Shown: positions 22,351 to 32,917 of the stretch, in pieces
Layout: each line of letters opens with the position of its first letter
Position numbering within the stretch: position 1 is the stretch's first letter
Assembly: GCA_018136815.1 (NCBI GenBank)
Contig: CM030938.1
Coordinates: 1,896,202-1,960,201, forward strand
Length of the DNA stretch: 64,000 bases
Direction of reading: 5' to 3'
Source: Isochrysis galbana
Taxonomy: Eukaryota > Haptophyta > Isochrysidales > Isochrysidaceae
Made by a program: the position numbers and the translations under genes
Notes under the pieces: model-generated
What the model saw: the letters and a program-made list of their open reading frames with translations, nothing else
The model's database searches: none
What the model was told of the DNA's origin: nothing

Positions 22351-22629
22351 TTGGCGGATATATCCGGATATATCTCTTGGATATTTGGGCGGCTTTGGCG
22401 GGCGAAGATATCCGCGGATATTTCGTGGATATTTGGGTCAGAGTTCGCCGCTCCCAGTGGCTCGCCCGAAAAACAAAACCCCTTGCGCGACGCGCCCCCC
22501 CCTCCCCCCCCCCCGCAATGCGCAGAGGTGATGCCCCCCCCGCATGTGCCCTGTGCCTCAAGCCCGCCGTGGATGGCCCATGCCTGAGTAGAGGCGCGAC
22601 GCGCCATGCACCGCACACCTTCTCGTCCT

Positions 22630-22830
22630 TCGCGCGCGCAGGTTCGAAGAGCCCTCAGGATGCTCCCTGAGAGCAGGTCGTGGCGCGCGCCATGGGCACG
22701 CGCCGCAGGAGAGGGCGAAGAGAGAGTGGAAGAAGGGAGAGCGGAAATCGTCAGTCCCCGGACCGGGGATTCACCGATAACCGCGATCCGTTTACATTAG
22801 TAAGTAAACGGGCGGAGTGAGAGGCTGGCG
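22630..22830 (-). repeat. Diverged LINE-like fragment, family C2
   Basis: Shares 'tgagagcaggtcgtggcgcgc', 'gcgccgcaggagagg', a 'ccgtttac(a)ttagtaa' block and 'cgggcggag..aggctggcgacagg' with 27970-28150 and 58245-58390, in the same orientation. Confidence 0.5.
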
Positions 22831-23040
22831 ACAGGCGGAAGAACGGAGGGAGCGGCGCAAGCGATTCGCGCCATGGATGCCCTCTCAAGGTATGGTTCCC
22901 CGGGCGCCGTCGCTAATTCTTCGGAGAAATGCTCGGGCAGGCTCGCCTGCCCCAAGGGCCTCTCACTCTCAACGGGACGACTGCAAAAGCTCGTCCCCCC
23001 CCCCCCCCGGTGCTTTTTCCTGGTAAATCTTCAATGTACA

Positions 23041-23290
23041 GGTTACATTGGCGAGACTAACTGGGTACTGGGTTTTCACCCGTGTGAGCTTGTGGGGAGT
23101 TCGTACGGGAGCCGGGGGCTTGCGAGTTGCGAGGGGGGAGGTATAATCAGGTGCTTACTTAGTTTTGTTTGTGCCTTGGGACTTCGTGCGGTCATGTGTG
23201 TCGTGGCTTGGCGTGTTAGTGCAAGTCTAGTGAGAGTAGAGGTACTAACGCTCAAGAATGTGTTGTTCAAGAGTGTTATTCTTGCTTTCT
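23041..23290 (+). repeat. Dispersed repeat family F (retroelement leader-like)
   Basis: Resembles 29275-29340, 30925-31110, 33285-33466 and 34510-34700: 'actgggttttcaccc', 'gggagccggggg(c/t)(c/t)tgcgag', and 'ctagtgagag(t/c)ag.ggtactaa.gctca'. At 33285 the same sequence leads straight into an ORF1-like start codon, suggesting it is the 5' leader of a non-LTR element. Confidence 0.5.
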
Positions 23291-23361
23291 TGCTTGGCTT
23301 GGGAAGGTCTCCCATGGAGAGGTGGGGTCATAGTGCCATAGTGAGTCCAAGTGTGGTGCAT

Positions 23362-24012
23362 GGTGCTGTCGAACATGCGATGACTACAGGCTCGTAGGCA
23401 GAGGGCCGTTCGACCGAGCCGGCAGCTGACGCGGCCGTAAAAGAGTCGTTGTTGGTTGCGGGCGGGAAAATGTCAGAGAGGTCATGGTAGGAGTAGTTGT
23501 CATTGTCTGCCATCGAGCGCTTCGAGCGAAGAGGTAGACGGAGGTTCGGAGGATTGCGACGCGTGGCGTCGGAGAGTAGAGAGAGACGAGGCTAGCTAGC
23601 GAGCTAGGGGGAGAGAGAGAGAATGAGAATGAGAGCTTCTTAGGTCCAAGGTAGACACGAGGGGCTACAACGCGGGGACTCAAAAAGTTCCTGACCAACA
23701 GAGACAGACAAACTAAACCAAACGGGGCGAAAACTAACCACACTTGGACGGACGACCGAGCGTCGGCACCAAGGCAACTTAGCACTTAGCAGCGCACGGA
23801 CATGCGACAGAGGGGACGGCACAACGAGGGCAGACCTCGCTGGGGGAGCTGCGACCGAGGTATAACAGAAGACGGACGACAATCGTGGAACGTTTGATGT
23901 CATCAAGCGAAAGTAGGAGAAGAGACGATGTACCCATCAACGAGACCTTGAGAGTTAAAATAGCTCGCCGGCTAAAGTAAAAGTCTGTCCTCGTATGGAA
24001 TACGACAGGTGC
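23362..24012 (+). repeat. Solo LTR-A with 5-bp target-site duplication
   Basis: The LTR is 23367-24007 (641 bp), starting TGTCGAACATG and ending ATACGACA; the direct repeat GGTGC flanks it at 23362-23366 and 24008-24012. TG...CA termini plus a 5-bp TSD are diagnostic of LTR retrotransposon integration, and the lack of internal sequence marks a solo LTR left by recombination. On the minus strand a 49-codon frame (MADNDNYSYHDLSD...) runs from 23513 to the LTR edge and is shared with 9001-9358. The transcriptional direction of the LTR is not certain. Confidence 0.85.
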
Positions 24013-24658
24013 ATGGAGGCCATGGTCGATGGCGGCGACTTGTTTGGTGCGCCAGTGCCAGTGCGCGTAAACCCGCGCGCTCGGCCGCAGGCAGGGTTTG
24101 TCGCATGGGCTAGATATGGGCGGTGGCGGTGGGCAGTGAGAGGGTGCTCCGGGACCGGGACGAGCCGCCTCCGGCGATCGGGGGCAGCTCCTGAGTGGCG
24201 AAGCGCGATGGGCCGGTGGTAGTCTGAGGATCGGGAGCGGTCGTGGCACGCGCTCCATTGTACACAGCTACAACAATACTTTCAGCTATCCGCTCACATC
24301 TAGAACGTACAATCCCAAGTACCAGGATTCCCAATAGCTTGCGAAAACAATGCATATGACTATGTCTTCATGGACGTCACAATGCACACGCTTGGGAAAA
24401 CAACATGTGACGTCGCAATGCCCGCGCTAAGCTGTGCGCAACAACACCCACGACATGCTGATCCGTCCCATTGCCATTGCCTCCGAAAGCAGGTCGCGGA
24501 TTGAATACGGCTAGCACCGAAATGAACGCATGGGCAAGGAGAATAGAAAACCAGAGTATAGGCGTCCTTGAGGGTTCGATGAAGTATTGCACGACCGATT
24601 ACTTCCGAGCTTGCGCACAAACCTGGCGCTCAACGACCGTCGACCTAGTAACAGCATC

Positions 24659-26080
24659 TTACCCGAGAGCGTCTACGCTGAAGGCCACCAGAATGTCAGC
24701 GGCAGAGTTTCCGTCGACGGTCGAGGCTCTCGTGTTCGCTTTTTCTCCCTCATTGGCGACATCCGATCGAGGATTCGGGCGGGTTTTGCCACGGTTATCT
24801 TGGTGCGCCCGCAAGGTCTTCGTGAAGCAGGCGAACTTCTCAATCATTCCTGAAGACGTATCAGAGACGTCGCTTGTGACGCGCGCGGGCGATGCCAATG
24901 CGCAAGTATTGTGAGCGGACGACGCGTCGCTGTCACCGTTTTGAAGGCGCATCCATCTGTTTCGTATGGAGGAATCCGATCTGTTGGGCAAGTCGAGTGC
25001 AATCTGCCTCCACTTCAGACCATATTTGGTGACGCCATTCCTAATCACGTGGTCTTCTTCGGGCGACCAGCAGGCACGCACGCTGGTCATCGACGAACTG
25101 CAGGGCGATGAGTAATCTCGCACCAGTGGCAGTTTCATGGCAACAAAGGGGGCGGTGCAAGTGTTTAGGATGCCGGCGTGGGCCCACCCTGGGCCAGGCT
25201 CCATGACCGCAGCGCAGCTATGCGGGCATGGTGCCATCCGCGATTGAATGCCATATGGAATTTGGGACGAGGAGGCTTGAATCCCCCTTTTTATCTGAGC
25301 ACCTGGAAGAGGCTGAAACATGCTCCGCTGCTCAACATCGAGTGGTGAGCAGATGGCTCCATTCAGAAGCGAAGCTGATGTAGGCGGCATGGAGATCAAG
25401 GCGGACATTCCGTTGGCGCCGGCGGGCAGCTGTTGGTGTTCTCGCACGTCCACCATATAACGTTGCAGGGTTGACCCGAAGAATGGCTGCAAATTTGGCA
25501 TGCCTGGATTGTTGCTGCGTGGTATGGTAGGTTGGTGTATGGTAGTTGGAAACCTATTTGTAGGTGAGGTGGACAAGGTCTCAAGGAGCGGGATGGGCGA
25601 GGACGCGTCCGCCGGGGTGTCAGCCTTGTAGAATTCAGTTTTAGCCGCATCGAGACGCTGCTGTTGCCGAAGCCGATGCCAACGGTTTCGCACAGCATCC
25701 GTGGTGCGACCTTGAAAGGCAGCCGCAACATTGTGCCACGAGGTGCCATACATAGATACAGCGGAAAGAAGAAGGCAATCCTCGTAAGCAGACCAAGTCA
25801 GCTTGCTGATACGCTCAGGACCATTACCCGCGGTGTCACCGAAGGGTGTGCTGTTGTCGCCGTCCAAGGTGCTCATCGGTTGGCTCTTGTCGCCAGTTAT
25901 CGCTTTGTGCGCAAACGAGGCGGGCAAGCCCTTCAGGGCTGCAGTATGACCAGGCCGGTGCGTCGTGTTCTGGCAGTAGAAGTCGGCGAGGAGGGGCATA
26001 TCGAACCCATCTTGTTCATGGATGGTCTTAGACGGATGGGCCCTTCCATCAATTGCGATGCCTCGGCGCGAGCCAATCAT
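24659..26080 (-). CDS. Protein with two separated Myb/SANT domains
   Basis: A 473-residue frame without introns. Myb repeat 1 is at about 93-138 ('KLTWSAYEDCLLLSAVSMYG' with 'RTTDAVRNRWHRL'), repeat 2 at about 336-381 ('ACWSPEEDHVIRNGVTKYGL' with 'SDSSIRNRWMRL'). Each has the three spaced aromatic residues (W...W...W) and the RNRW recognition-helix core of DNA-binding Myb repeats, so a nuclear transcription factor is likely. In classical R2R3 proteins the repeats are adjacent; here about 200 low-complexity residues (Pro, Ser, Met) lie between them. The start at 26080 is the first ATG; the second in-frame Met lies at residue 28. The C-terminus is polar and has no further domain. Confidence 0.75.
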   Translation of the reverse strand: MIGSRRGIAIDGRAHPSKTIHEQDGFDMPLLADFYCQNTTHRPGHTAALKGLPASFAHKAITGDKSQPMSTLDGDNSTPFGDTAGNGPERISKLTWSAYEDCLLLSAVSMYGTSWHNVAAAFQGRTTDAVRNRWHRLRQQQRLDAAKTEFYKADTPADASSPIPLLETLSTSPTNRFPTTIHQPTIPRSNNPGMPNLQPFFGSTLQRYMVDVREHQQLPAGANGMSALISMPPTSASLLNGAICSPLDVEQRSMFQPLPGAQIKRGIQASSSQIPYGIQSRMAPCPHSCAAVMEPGPGWAHAGILNTCTAPFVAMKLPLVRDYSSPCSSSMTSVRACWSPEEDHVIRNGVTKYGLKWRQIALDLPNRSDSSIRNRWMRLQNGDSDASSAHNTCALASPARVTSDVSDTSSGMIEKFACFTKTLRAHQDNRGKTRPNPRSDVANEGEKANTRASTVDGNSAADILVAFSVDALG

Positions 26081-26438
26081 GGATGCGTACGGGTGTCAGG
26101 CTGTGTGTGAGTGCTTGTTCTTGAACATTGAGGCCTCACGCCTCAGTGGGCCGCCCGAAGACGTGGCGATCATCTGCGCAGGCGTAGGGGACGTCAATCA
26201 TTTGATTGTGGCGGCTCGGGCCGGGGGAAAGCATCGGCGTGGAAGTGAAGAGGGTTTGAGAGGAGGAGCTTGCTAAGCTTCAATTTGCGCGCTTGGTGAA
26301 CCACTGCCTCCCTTCCCTCCCTCCTCTCTTCCCTGCTAGGCAGAGGCCGGCAGAGGATATGCGTTTGTGTGGTAGTTCCCGGACCGGCCGCCGATCACAC
26401 GCCGACACTGGCATTTCCCTCTACACTCTCTCCCACCT

Positions 26439-26502
<64 letters not shown>

Positions 26503-27597
26503 CCTCCCTCCCTCCCTCCCTCCCTCTCTCTCTCTCTCCCCCCCCCCCCTCCCACTCCTGTTTCTCTCTCCCTTTGCCCTTTCTCTCTTTTTATCTGTGT
26601 ACCCGCTCTCTCCTCTTCCCCCTTCTCTCCCCAACAAAAGAGGGTTGCTCTCTGTCAGGGGCGGGGGCGGGGGCCGAGGCGGGGGCCGAGCGGGGGGGGG
26701 GGGGGGGGGGGGGGGGCTGAGGCCGGAAGAGGGGGGAGGGGGGGGAGGGCCGCCTCGAGAGCTCCGTACCCCCTTTCCGTCTCCCGGCCGCCCGTCGGTT
26801 GATATTTCCCCTCAGGTCCTCAGTCTCGCCACGTAAACCTCGATGTCGAACAAGCCAGAGTCCGCCTCGGCTGGAACGGTATGAGACGCCGGATGAGAGA
26901 AGTGGATGAGAGGATTGGAGAGGGGGGGGGGCGGCGGCCCTCTCCTCAGTGTCACCGGATCTCCCCGACTCGGGATGGGAACCAGTTCGCGCTGATTCTC
27001 CATTCAGCCATAGCTCAGAAGTCTTCGAGAATCCCCGAGATAAGCGATGCGACGCAAGATCTGGTGTCTCCTATCTCCGATCTCCGACGCCGAAACAAGC
27101 TGCGAGGGGCGCGCCTTGTCTCCGTTGAGGCCGGCCACAAGAGCGGCCACAACAGTCGAGAGTTGGGGCGGACAGCCGAAGCCCCGTCGCTGATTGCATC
27201 GATCGCCCCACCCCCGCCCTCACCCCCCACCCCCCGCCCCCCGCCCCTTGCCCCCCTCGCCGCCTCTCCCTGCGGAGCTGCGGAGCGAGAGGCGCGGTCG
27301 GGGTTGGGGTTGGGGTGCAAGGACATGGAGGTGGCAGGGAGAGAGAGAGGGCAGAGCTCAGACGACAGAGGCGGGGGGGGGCAGACAAAGGGGCCCTGGC
27401 CCTGGCGGCAGGGCGACAGACGAAAGGGCGATAGCCGAAGGACCCCTTTTATTTTTGATTTTTGGTGTCCCCTCCCTGTACTGTTTTTCGGACTGTTTTT
27501 CAATGTTTTTGTACAAAGGCCATGTGACTGGCGGAGTGGAGTGGCTGTGGCTGTGGATGTGGATGTGAATGTGAATTGGGACTCTAAAGATTGTTGA
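26081..27597. other. Intergenic; CT microsatellite and G-run
   Basis: CT repeats at 26438-26540 with a CCCT block, and 25 consecutive G at 26692-26716. At 27475-27600 a segment ('atgtgactggcggagtg.agtggctgtggctgtgg..gtgg') recurs at 62893-62950. No gene recognised; the frames 26881-27597 and 27015-27602 are repetitive. Confidence 0.55.
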
Positions 27598-27609
27598 GCC
27601 AACTAAGTT

Positions 27610-28150
27610 TATACTTAGTTTAGCATGGGGGGGCGCCTCGCGTCCCCCCTCTCAGGCACCGCCAATTCCCCTCCGGGGGGGCCTGTCGGTCATCCCCATG
27701 CTCTGCCTTCTGGCATCTGGCATGAGCAAGGCATTCAACACAACCACCCAGACCCCCAGTGGGCGCGGGTCGCGAGCCGCACTCCCTGGCCCGTTTGGGC
27801 CTGCTCTCGTACTGACTCCCCCCCCCCATCCCTGGTCGCCAGGCAGACAAGGGCCGCTGGGCGGCACCCAAGGCCAGCGAGGCAAGCGTGGGAGAGGCAG
27901 GGGGGGCCAGGGGCTAAGCCCCAGCCTCCATTGCCCCCTGAGATGCCCTTGCTGGCCCTCTGGGTGCCCCCAAAGGACCTCTGAGAGCAGGCCGTGGCGC
28001 GCCGCATGGCGACGCGCCGCAGGGAGAGGGGTGGAAGAGAGCGAAGTGAGGGAGAGGGGGGGATTTGCACCCCCCCCGATAGAGTGTGGTGAGAAACGAG
28101 ACCCGTTTGCGTTAGCAAACGGGCGGAGAGGGGCGGCTGGCGACAGGAGG
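27610..28150 (-). repeat. LINE-like 3' end, family C2 copy with terminal dyad
   Basis: Begins 'ccaactaagtttatacttag' (dyad AACTAAGT/ACTTAGTT), then the hairpin 'gggggggcgcctcgcgtcccccc', and continues collinear with 57890-58385 ('cccccatccc(t/c)ggtcgccaggca', 'gagagcaggccgtggcgcgcc', 'cgtttgcgttagcaaa'). Orientation is minus. The right end near 28150 is not sharply defined. Confidence 0.6.
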
Positions 28151-28224
28151 AAGATGAGGAGGGAGAGGCTCAAGACGCCTATGGGGACCCTTTGTCGCAT
28201 TCGCGATGTCTCAGAGGCAAAAAG

Positions 28225-28318
28225 AAATAACAGTAAAAGAAAAACAGTAAAAACAGTAAAAAGAACAGAGGAAGAAAGAAGAAGAAGAGTGAAAAAGAAG
28301 AGAAAAAAAACCAGAGTA
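28225..28318. repeat. A-rich purine tract
   Basis: Repeated 'aacagtaaaa' followed by GAA/AGA runs. Could be a retroposon tail or simple sequence. No coding meaning. Confidence 0.6.
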
Positions 28319-28378
28319 TATAGATATAGGGCGGTTCTCAGCCCTTCCCATCGATCGGCCCTATGGCTACGTAAACTC

Positions 28379-28460
28379 TCGCGTGGCATAGTGGTTCAAC
28401 CCACCGCCTCCACCAACCTTTTGCTCTGGGTCGCGAGTTCGAGTCCGGACGGAGCGCTCT
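28379..28460 (+). ncRNA. tRNA-like head with A and B boxes (SINE or tRNA pseudogene)
   Basis: TGGCATAGTGG matches the Pol III A box and AGTTCGAGTCC matches the B box except at one base, 47 bp apart. The cloverleaf does not close: T-stem and acceptor pairings are poor. This is therefore more likely a tRNA-derived SINE head than a working tRNA gene. It is followed by a run of imperfect repeats at 28500-28640. Confidence 0.4.
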
Positions 28461-28499
28461 GCAGTTCGAGCCCCGCTCCTTCTCCTCTCCGCTCTTCTT

Positions 28500-28640
28500 C
28501 TACCAGTAAATTCCACGCCCTTCTCCTACCGTTAAATTCCGCACTCCGTCTACCGTTAAAAATCCTGCCTTCCTACTGTTAAAATTCCTGCCTCTTCCTA
28601 TTGTTAAAAAAATTCCTCCTACTGTTAGAATCCTGCCTCC
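28500..28640 (+). repeat. Minisatellite of 'ctaccgttaaaattcctgcc' units
   Basis: Five or six imperfect units of roughly 24-27 bp sharing (C/G)TTA(A/G)AAT(C)C(C)TGCC, directly after the tRNA-like head. Together they could be one SINE body with a repetitive tail. Confidence 0.55.
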
Positions 28641-29039
28641 GTCGTCGCCTTGCCAAGACATTTCCTCTGCCTTCCTGCCGGCTTCCTTGCCAGTTCCTTC
28701 CGCCCCGGCTTCCCGCTTGTCTCTAAGTCGGTTTCACCGCATTACGACCAAGCTTAGTGGGGAAGCTCTCCGTCCAGTTTCGTTACCGCTAAAATCTCGT
28801 TCATCTCGTCGGACCCCTCGTTTCCAAATACGCGATGCGGGGCCACCACGAGGGAGTCCCAATCCTAGGGGTGGGAGGGCGAGGGAGGGTGAAGGCGCGG
28901 GGGCGGCCCCAGTCTCGGCCGCGTCACAGGTACCCCTCCTGCCCCTGCGCCCTGTCCCTGCGCCCCTGCTCTCCCTCTTTGTCGACCCCACCTCTCCCTC
29001 CGCCGTGCTCGCGGGGGGGGGGCTCATGGTAGGGTGAGA

Positions 29040-29240
29040 CTGGAAGAGAAAGGAGACCAAATGAAGGCAAGCCGCCTTATGAGCCAAGGCGACGCCGTTC
29101 TCGTCGCGTACGTGGTGCTACTCGGCCTCTCCTTAGGGGTGCTCGGGGGGGGGGGGGGGGGTGAGACTCCTCGCGGGAGGGGAAGAAATGGAAATGGAGG
29201 GAAAGGAGACCAAATGAAGGCAAGCCGCCTGGGCCGTTCT
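29040..29240. repeat. Direct duplication, ~150 bp spacing
   Basis: 'aaaggagaccaaatgaaggc' followed by 'aagccgcct' occurs near 29050 and again near 29200, each preceded by a G-run and 'gtgagact'. Looks like a recent tandem duplication with slippage in the G-run. Confidence 0.65.
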
Positions 29241-29339
29241 TCTTTGTTGACGAGAGTTCCCCCCCCCCCCGGTACGCTTTCCTGGTGAGTCGCCCGACGT
29301 ACGTCGTAGGTCGGTACGCCTCACTGGGTTTTCCCTCAT

Positions 29340-30900
29340 TTTACATTTTAATTTGCCAACTAAGTTTATACTTGGTTGACCCATGGGGGGGCACGAGCCC
29401 CCCCCTCTCTCCACTCCTCCCCTGCCATGGGGGAGGAACCACCCATCCTCCTGGCACGCCTGATGGCTTGCTAGGAGGCCACTGCCCTACTGACCCACTC
29501 CCTTCCCCACAGGCTCGCCCCATTCGCCCATCCTGGCCCCTCGTGACCAGCCCATCGCTCCAACCCCCCCTCCCCCCCGGTCGACAGGCAGACAGGTGCA
29601 GATTGGGGGCCCCAGAGGCTCAGGAGCGCCAGCGAGGGAGAGGCAGGGGAGGCCAGAGCCCAGTCCCAGCCTCCTCTGCCCCCAGAGCTGGCCTCCATGA
29701 GCCTCCAGGGGTCGCCAGGGGCAGCTGCAGGCCTGCCGCAGGCGCGCCATCGCGCGTGCCGCAGGAGAGGGGAGAGAGAGCGCGGAGAAGGGGGTGGGCG
29801 GAGCGAGAGCTGCGCCCACCGAAAAATAGGTAAGTCCCGCACCTGTTTACAGGATAAGTCGGGGCTGAGACCGCCGCCCACTCGGAGACACAGGAGGAAG
29901 GGGGGGAATGATCACCGGGGGGGGGCGCGGGCCACCGGACCATATCTAAGCCCTTCACCCCTATCCCCCTAGTAGTGCACGGGGGGAGTCGCCTCATGGC
30001 GGGGGGAGAAGGGCCGGGGAAGTGGGGGTGTAGAAAGTTTCCTACGTGAGTAGAAAGTAGAGGGTCCACGGCCGCGTGTGCGGTGAGACTATTAAAAGGT
30101 TTAATTAATTTAAAAAAAATCTTCTTAAAATTCCCCGCTACGTGTGCGACGTGAGGCAGAGTGCTAGTGTACCTCCCTACAACCCGACCTTTACCCCTAA
30201 CAACCCCCTTCCCCTTTCCCAGTTCCCTCATTAGCGGAGAAGCTGGTTCTGGGGAGGCCGCGCGCGCTGCTTCGGCCAGGAGTTGGAGAGAAGGGGGCGG
30301 GAGACTGTGGTTCGTCCTTTGCTCCGGAGTTGGCTCTAGTTATCCTCCCCTAAATAACTTGGGCTCTTCTTTCATAACCGCTGCGATTCCGGCTAAGAGG
30401 TTAAGCTACCTTAAGTGATGTGTCTTAGGTCCAGACCCCTTGCCGCTTGCAAAAGGTCCTCCGACGTTCCTAAGTTGAAATCCTTGTCCACCGTATACAG
30501 CGGGCTTATCATTTTCTTGATATGTTTATTGCTCGGGGCGTGTAAACCCATATTCTCTCGTTGTTTTTTTAGCCTCTGAAAGAAACCGACTTTCGCCGTC
30601 ACTAGCAGATGATATCTCGTAAATATCGCTCTTAAGATCGACCTAACAGACCTGCCGTCCGCGTTGCCATATTGGATGTTATAAAAGTCGGTTAGGATAT
30701 ACCTCCACGCCAGGATACCTAAGTATCCCGAGGAGGGGTGTGGTCTATCCACCTGGTAACAGAAAAGACGCTGGGCTTTTTCGGATCCCGGCCTAAGGCT
30801 AATGCCCAGAAGTCCCTCTATGAATTCAAATACGGGCTCCGTCGCGATACACGAGGCTAGGTGAGTGGAACAAGGTTTAATTAATTTACATTTTAATTTG
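29340..30900 (-). mobile_element. Non-LTR (LINE-like) family C copy with 16-bp TSD
   Basis: The element spans 29356-30884 (1529 bp), flanked by the direct repeat TTTACATTTTAATTTG at 29340-29355 and 30885-30900. Long, variable TSDs are typical of target-primed reverse transcription. Its first ~757 bp match the copy at 35087-35849. On the minus strand it ends in a G/C hairpin followed by the dyad CCAAGTATAAACTTAGTTGG, so the 3' end is at 29356. The minus-strand frame from about 30884 to 30411 (e.g. 'GYLGILAWRYILTDFYNIQY') looks protein-like and might be the C-terminus of an element ORF2, but I cannot assign it to a domain. Confidence 0.7.
30411..30884 (-). pseudogene. Coding remnant inside the LINE-like copy, unassigned
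   Basis: Open frame of about 158 codons within the element, rich in aromatic and basic residues ('SILRAIFTRYHLLVTAKVGF') and not low-complexity, ending in a stop at 30411. Its upstream edge coincides with the element boundary at 30884, so it is the 5'-truncated end of a longer frame. It may be the tail of a reverse transcriptase polyprotein; no RT catalytic motif is present to prove this. Confidence 0.4.
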
Positions 30901-30924
30901 TGATTGTGAGGAGTTACCGAGTTA

Positions 30925-31110
30925 GAATATAGAAGCTGGGAGCCGGGGGCCTGCGAGAGCGGGGAGATTTGAAGGGGTGCATAGGTGTATGTGTCTGTGG
31001 CATCAGCACGCGTCAAGGTGTACGGGCAGGTGCGCTGAGGGCTGTCGTGTTTGTACCGGGCTAGTGAGAGTAGTGGTACTAATGCTCAGTTATATTATTA
31101 TTACTACCAC
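30925..31110 (+). repeat. Family F copy (retroelement leader-like)
   Basis: Shares 'gggagccgggggcctgcgag', 'ggtgcataggtgtatgt', 'ggcaggtgcgctgagg' and 'ctagtgagagtagtggtact' with 34510-34690 and partly with 33340-33440 and 23090-23250. Confidence 0.55.
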
Positions 31111-31301
31111 TATTTTATACAAGGATGAGTCAACGGGGTAAACTAGCAGTAAAGTCGGAGAAATCCGTTTCACTTACTCTGGAGTACTAGCTAGCACTCT
31201 GGTCGTGCGGTCACATCGTGCTCATCCGCAGCCGCCGCCACAGCCGCAGCCGTGCCCTTCAGAGCACACTCAAGGAGGGCGGCGGGCAGACCGACACGGA
31301 G

Positions 31302-32063
31302 ATGGCGCGCCCCAACATGCCGTCGGTCGCCCTCGACCAGCGAGTGCTCGAGGAGAGGCTGCGGAGGGAGGTCAGCGTCATGCTGGCCCAACCTACGAAA
31401 GAGAATGTTGAAGCGAGTGCCGCAGCGGATGACCTTGCGAGGTTGCGCAAGGCGCGCAATCGTCTAAGCCAGCACAGCAATGGCTATCACTGGAAAATCG
31501 AGCGCGAAGAGTGCAAGAGTTACTCGCCAGGCAAGGGCATATGCGCTACAGCCGGCCTAGCCCAGGGCGTGTCGACGGCTGAGGCAGACTTCATGTGTCC
31601 GCCAAGAGTCGGCATCCGGCACCGGGCAAGCGCTATTCGAGGGCCAACAATGCCGCCAGCACGATTCGGTGATTTTGACCCCAGCGTCTTTAGCGATGAG
31701 GAATACATGCTTTTCATGGCCAAGTGCGAACCCTTAAAGCCGCCGGCGCCTGTACCCGAGCCACGCTCCATGCCAGTTTATTCACCCGCGAGGCTTGCAG
31801 ACAACAATTATGCTGGCACCCTTAATGCCCAGAAATGGCTGGATGGGGAGAGGTCACTCTCACAGTGGGATACTACTACGCGCAGCGAGCATGTGGCAAA
31901 AATCGAGCTCGAAAGCAAGGCCAGGGCGAGGCAAGAAGCGCATGATGCATGTAAAAAGCTCATAGGTTGGGAAAAGAGACGACTAGGAAAGCAATACCCC
32001 TTGAAGCCAAAAGAGCCCATAGAAGGGTCAAGGCCGGGCAATCCGCTTCGTGTGCCGCGCTGA
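31302..32063 (+). CDS. Conserved-looking hypothetical protein, 253 aa
   Basis: A complex, non-repetitive frame from the ATG at 31302 (MARPNMPSVALDQRVLEERL) to 32063; an upstream in-frame ATG at 31218 adds an Arg/Ser-rich leader. Features visible: a charged N-terminal helix region, a central segment with 'SDEEYMLFMAKCEPLKPP' and 'RSMPVYSPARLADNNYAGTL', and a C-terminal helix rich in Lys/Glu/Ala ('AKIELESKARARQEAHDACK'). There is no signal peptide or membrane segment. The balanced composition and lack of stops over 760 bp among retroelements argue for a real host gene, or an exon of one. The family is not recognised. Confidence 0.5.
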   Translation: MARPNMPSVALDQRVLEERLRREVSVMLAQPTKENVEASAAADDLARLRKARNRLSQHSNGYHWKIEREECKSYSPGKGICATAGLAQGVSTAEADFMCPPRVGIRHRASAIRGPTMPPARFGDFDPSVFSDEEYMLFMAKCEPLKPPAPVPEPRSMPVYSPARLADNNYAGTLNAQKWLDGERSLSQWDTTTRSEHVAKIELESKARARQEAHDACKKLIGWEKRRLGKQYPLKPKEPIEGSRPGNPLRVPR

Positions 32064-32458
32064 GAAGCCTCAGGCCGATGCACTTCTTCAAGTGTGCATA
32101 TGAACCACTCTCAGGCTCAAAAGATACCATGGGAAAGATACATCTAGTGTGGCATGTGAATGTGGCATCTCGCATCTCACATGTATTGTGTTGTATTCAT
32201 TATTGATGTTGCGCCATTTCAAGTAAGTGTTACGGGCCAATTTATCTGTGAGCGTAGCTAGAGATATGGGCCTGGAGTAGAGTGAAGTCTACAAGGATCT
32301 TGAGGCTTGAAGGACGGCATATTAAGGTCGCGTTCCGTCAATTATGGGACATCACTCAAATGGAGCCATCGAATATCCGGAGCCATCGAATATCCATAGT
32401 CGTTTACAACAATATTCACATACTCTCACCCTCAAAAACTATTGTTATAGTTTTAGCG

Positions 32459-32917
32459 ATGGAGCGCGCGCCGACCGCTCCCACCTCCCAGCCCCCCGCC
32501 GTCACGACGCCCCACCGGGGACGCCCCAAGCCGCCGGAGCCGAAGCGCTCGCAGGCCGCCCCCCTGACCGACAGCGATGTGGACATGATCCTCCCGCCCT
32601 CGCCTCCTCAGCAGCCACACAAGCAGGGAACAGGCAGAGTCCTGTTCCCTGCAGACCAGCAGAGCCAGCCTCTGGCCCTGCCGCTTGCCTCTGCCGCCAT
32701 GCCACCACAACAAGGACTCCCCATGGTGGGTGGGAGCCCTGCTGCCACCCCCATGGAGGCAACTCCTACCTTCAGTGCACCCCACGGGGGCGGGCACTTG
32801 ACTCAACAATCAATCATTGGAGCCTTTACGGCTTCCAACCCCTCCAACAACACAGCACAGAAGTCGTACGCTGAGGCGGCCGGCCCCAAAGGGAAGCTCC
32901 CACAAGAAGCACAGAAA
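32459..32917 (+). pseudogene. ORF1-like fragment of a non-LTR element, copy 1
   Basis: Starts MERAPTAPTSQPPAVTTPHR and is Pro/Ala/Gln-rich, with 'AQKSYAEAAG' near its end, a motif of the SYAEA type seen before the RNA-binding part of some LINE ORF1 proteins. It shares the leader 'ctattgttatag' and the MERAP start with 33467. At about 32918 it runs into family C sequence in the opposite orientation, so the protein is cut off. The assignment rests on context and composition. Confidence 0.4.

Noticed and set aside
28379..28460. Functional tRNA gene
   Set aside because: A and B boxes are present but T-stem and acceptor stems do not pair; kept only as a SINE-like or pseudogene feature.
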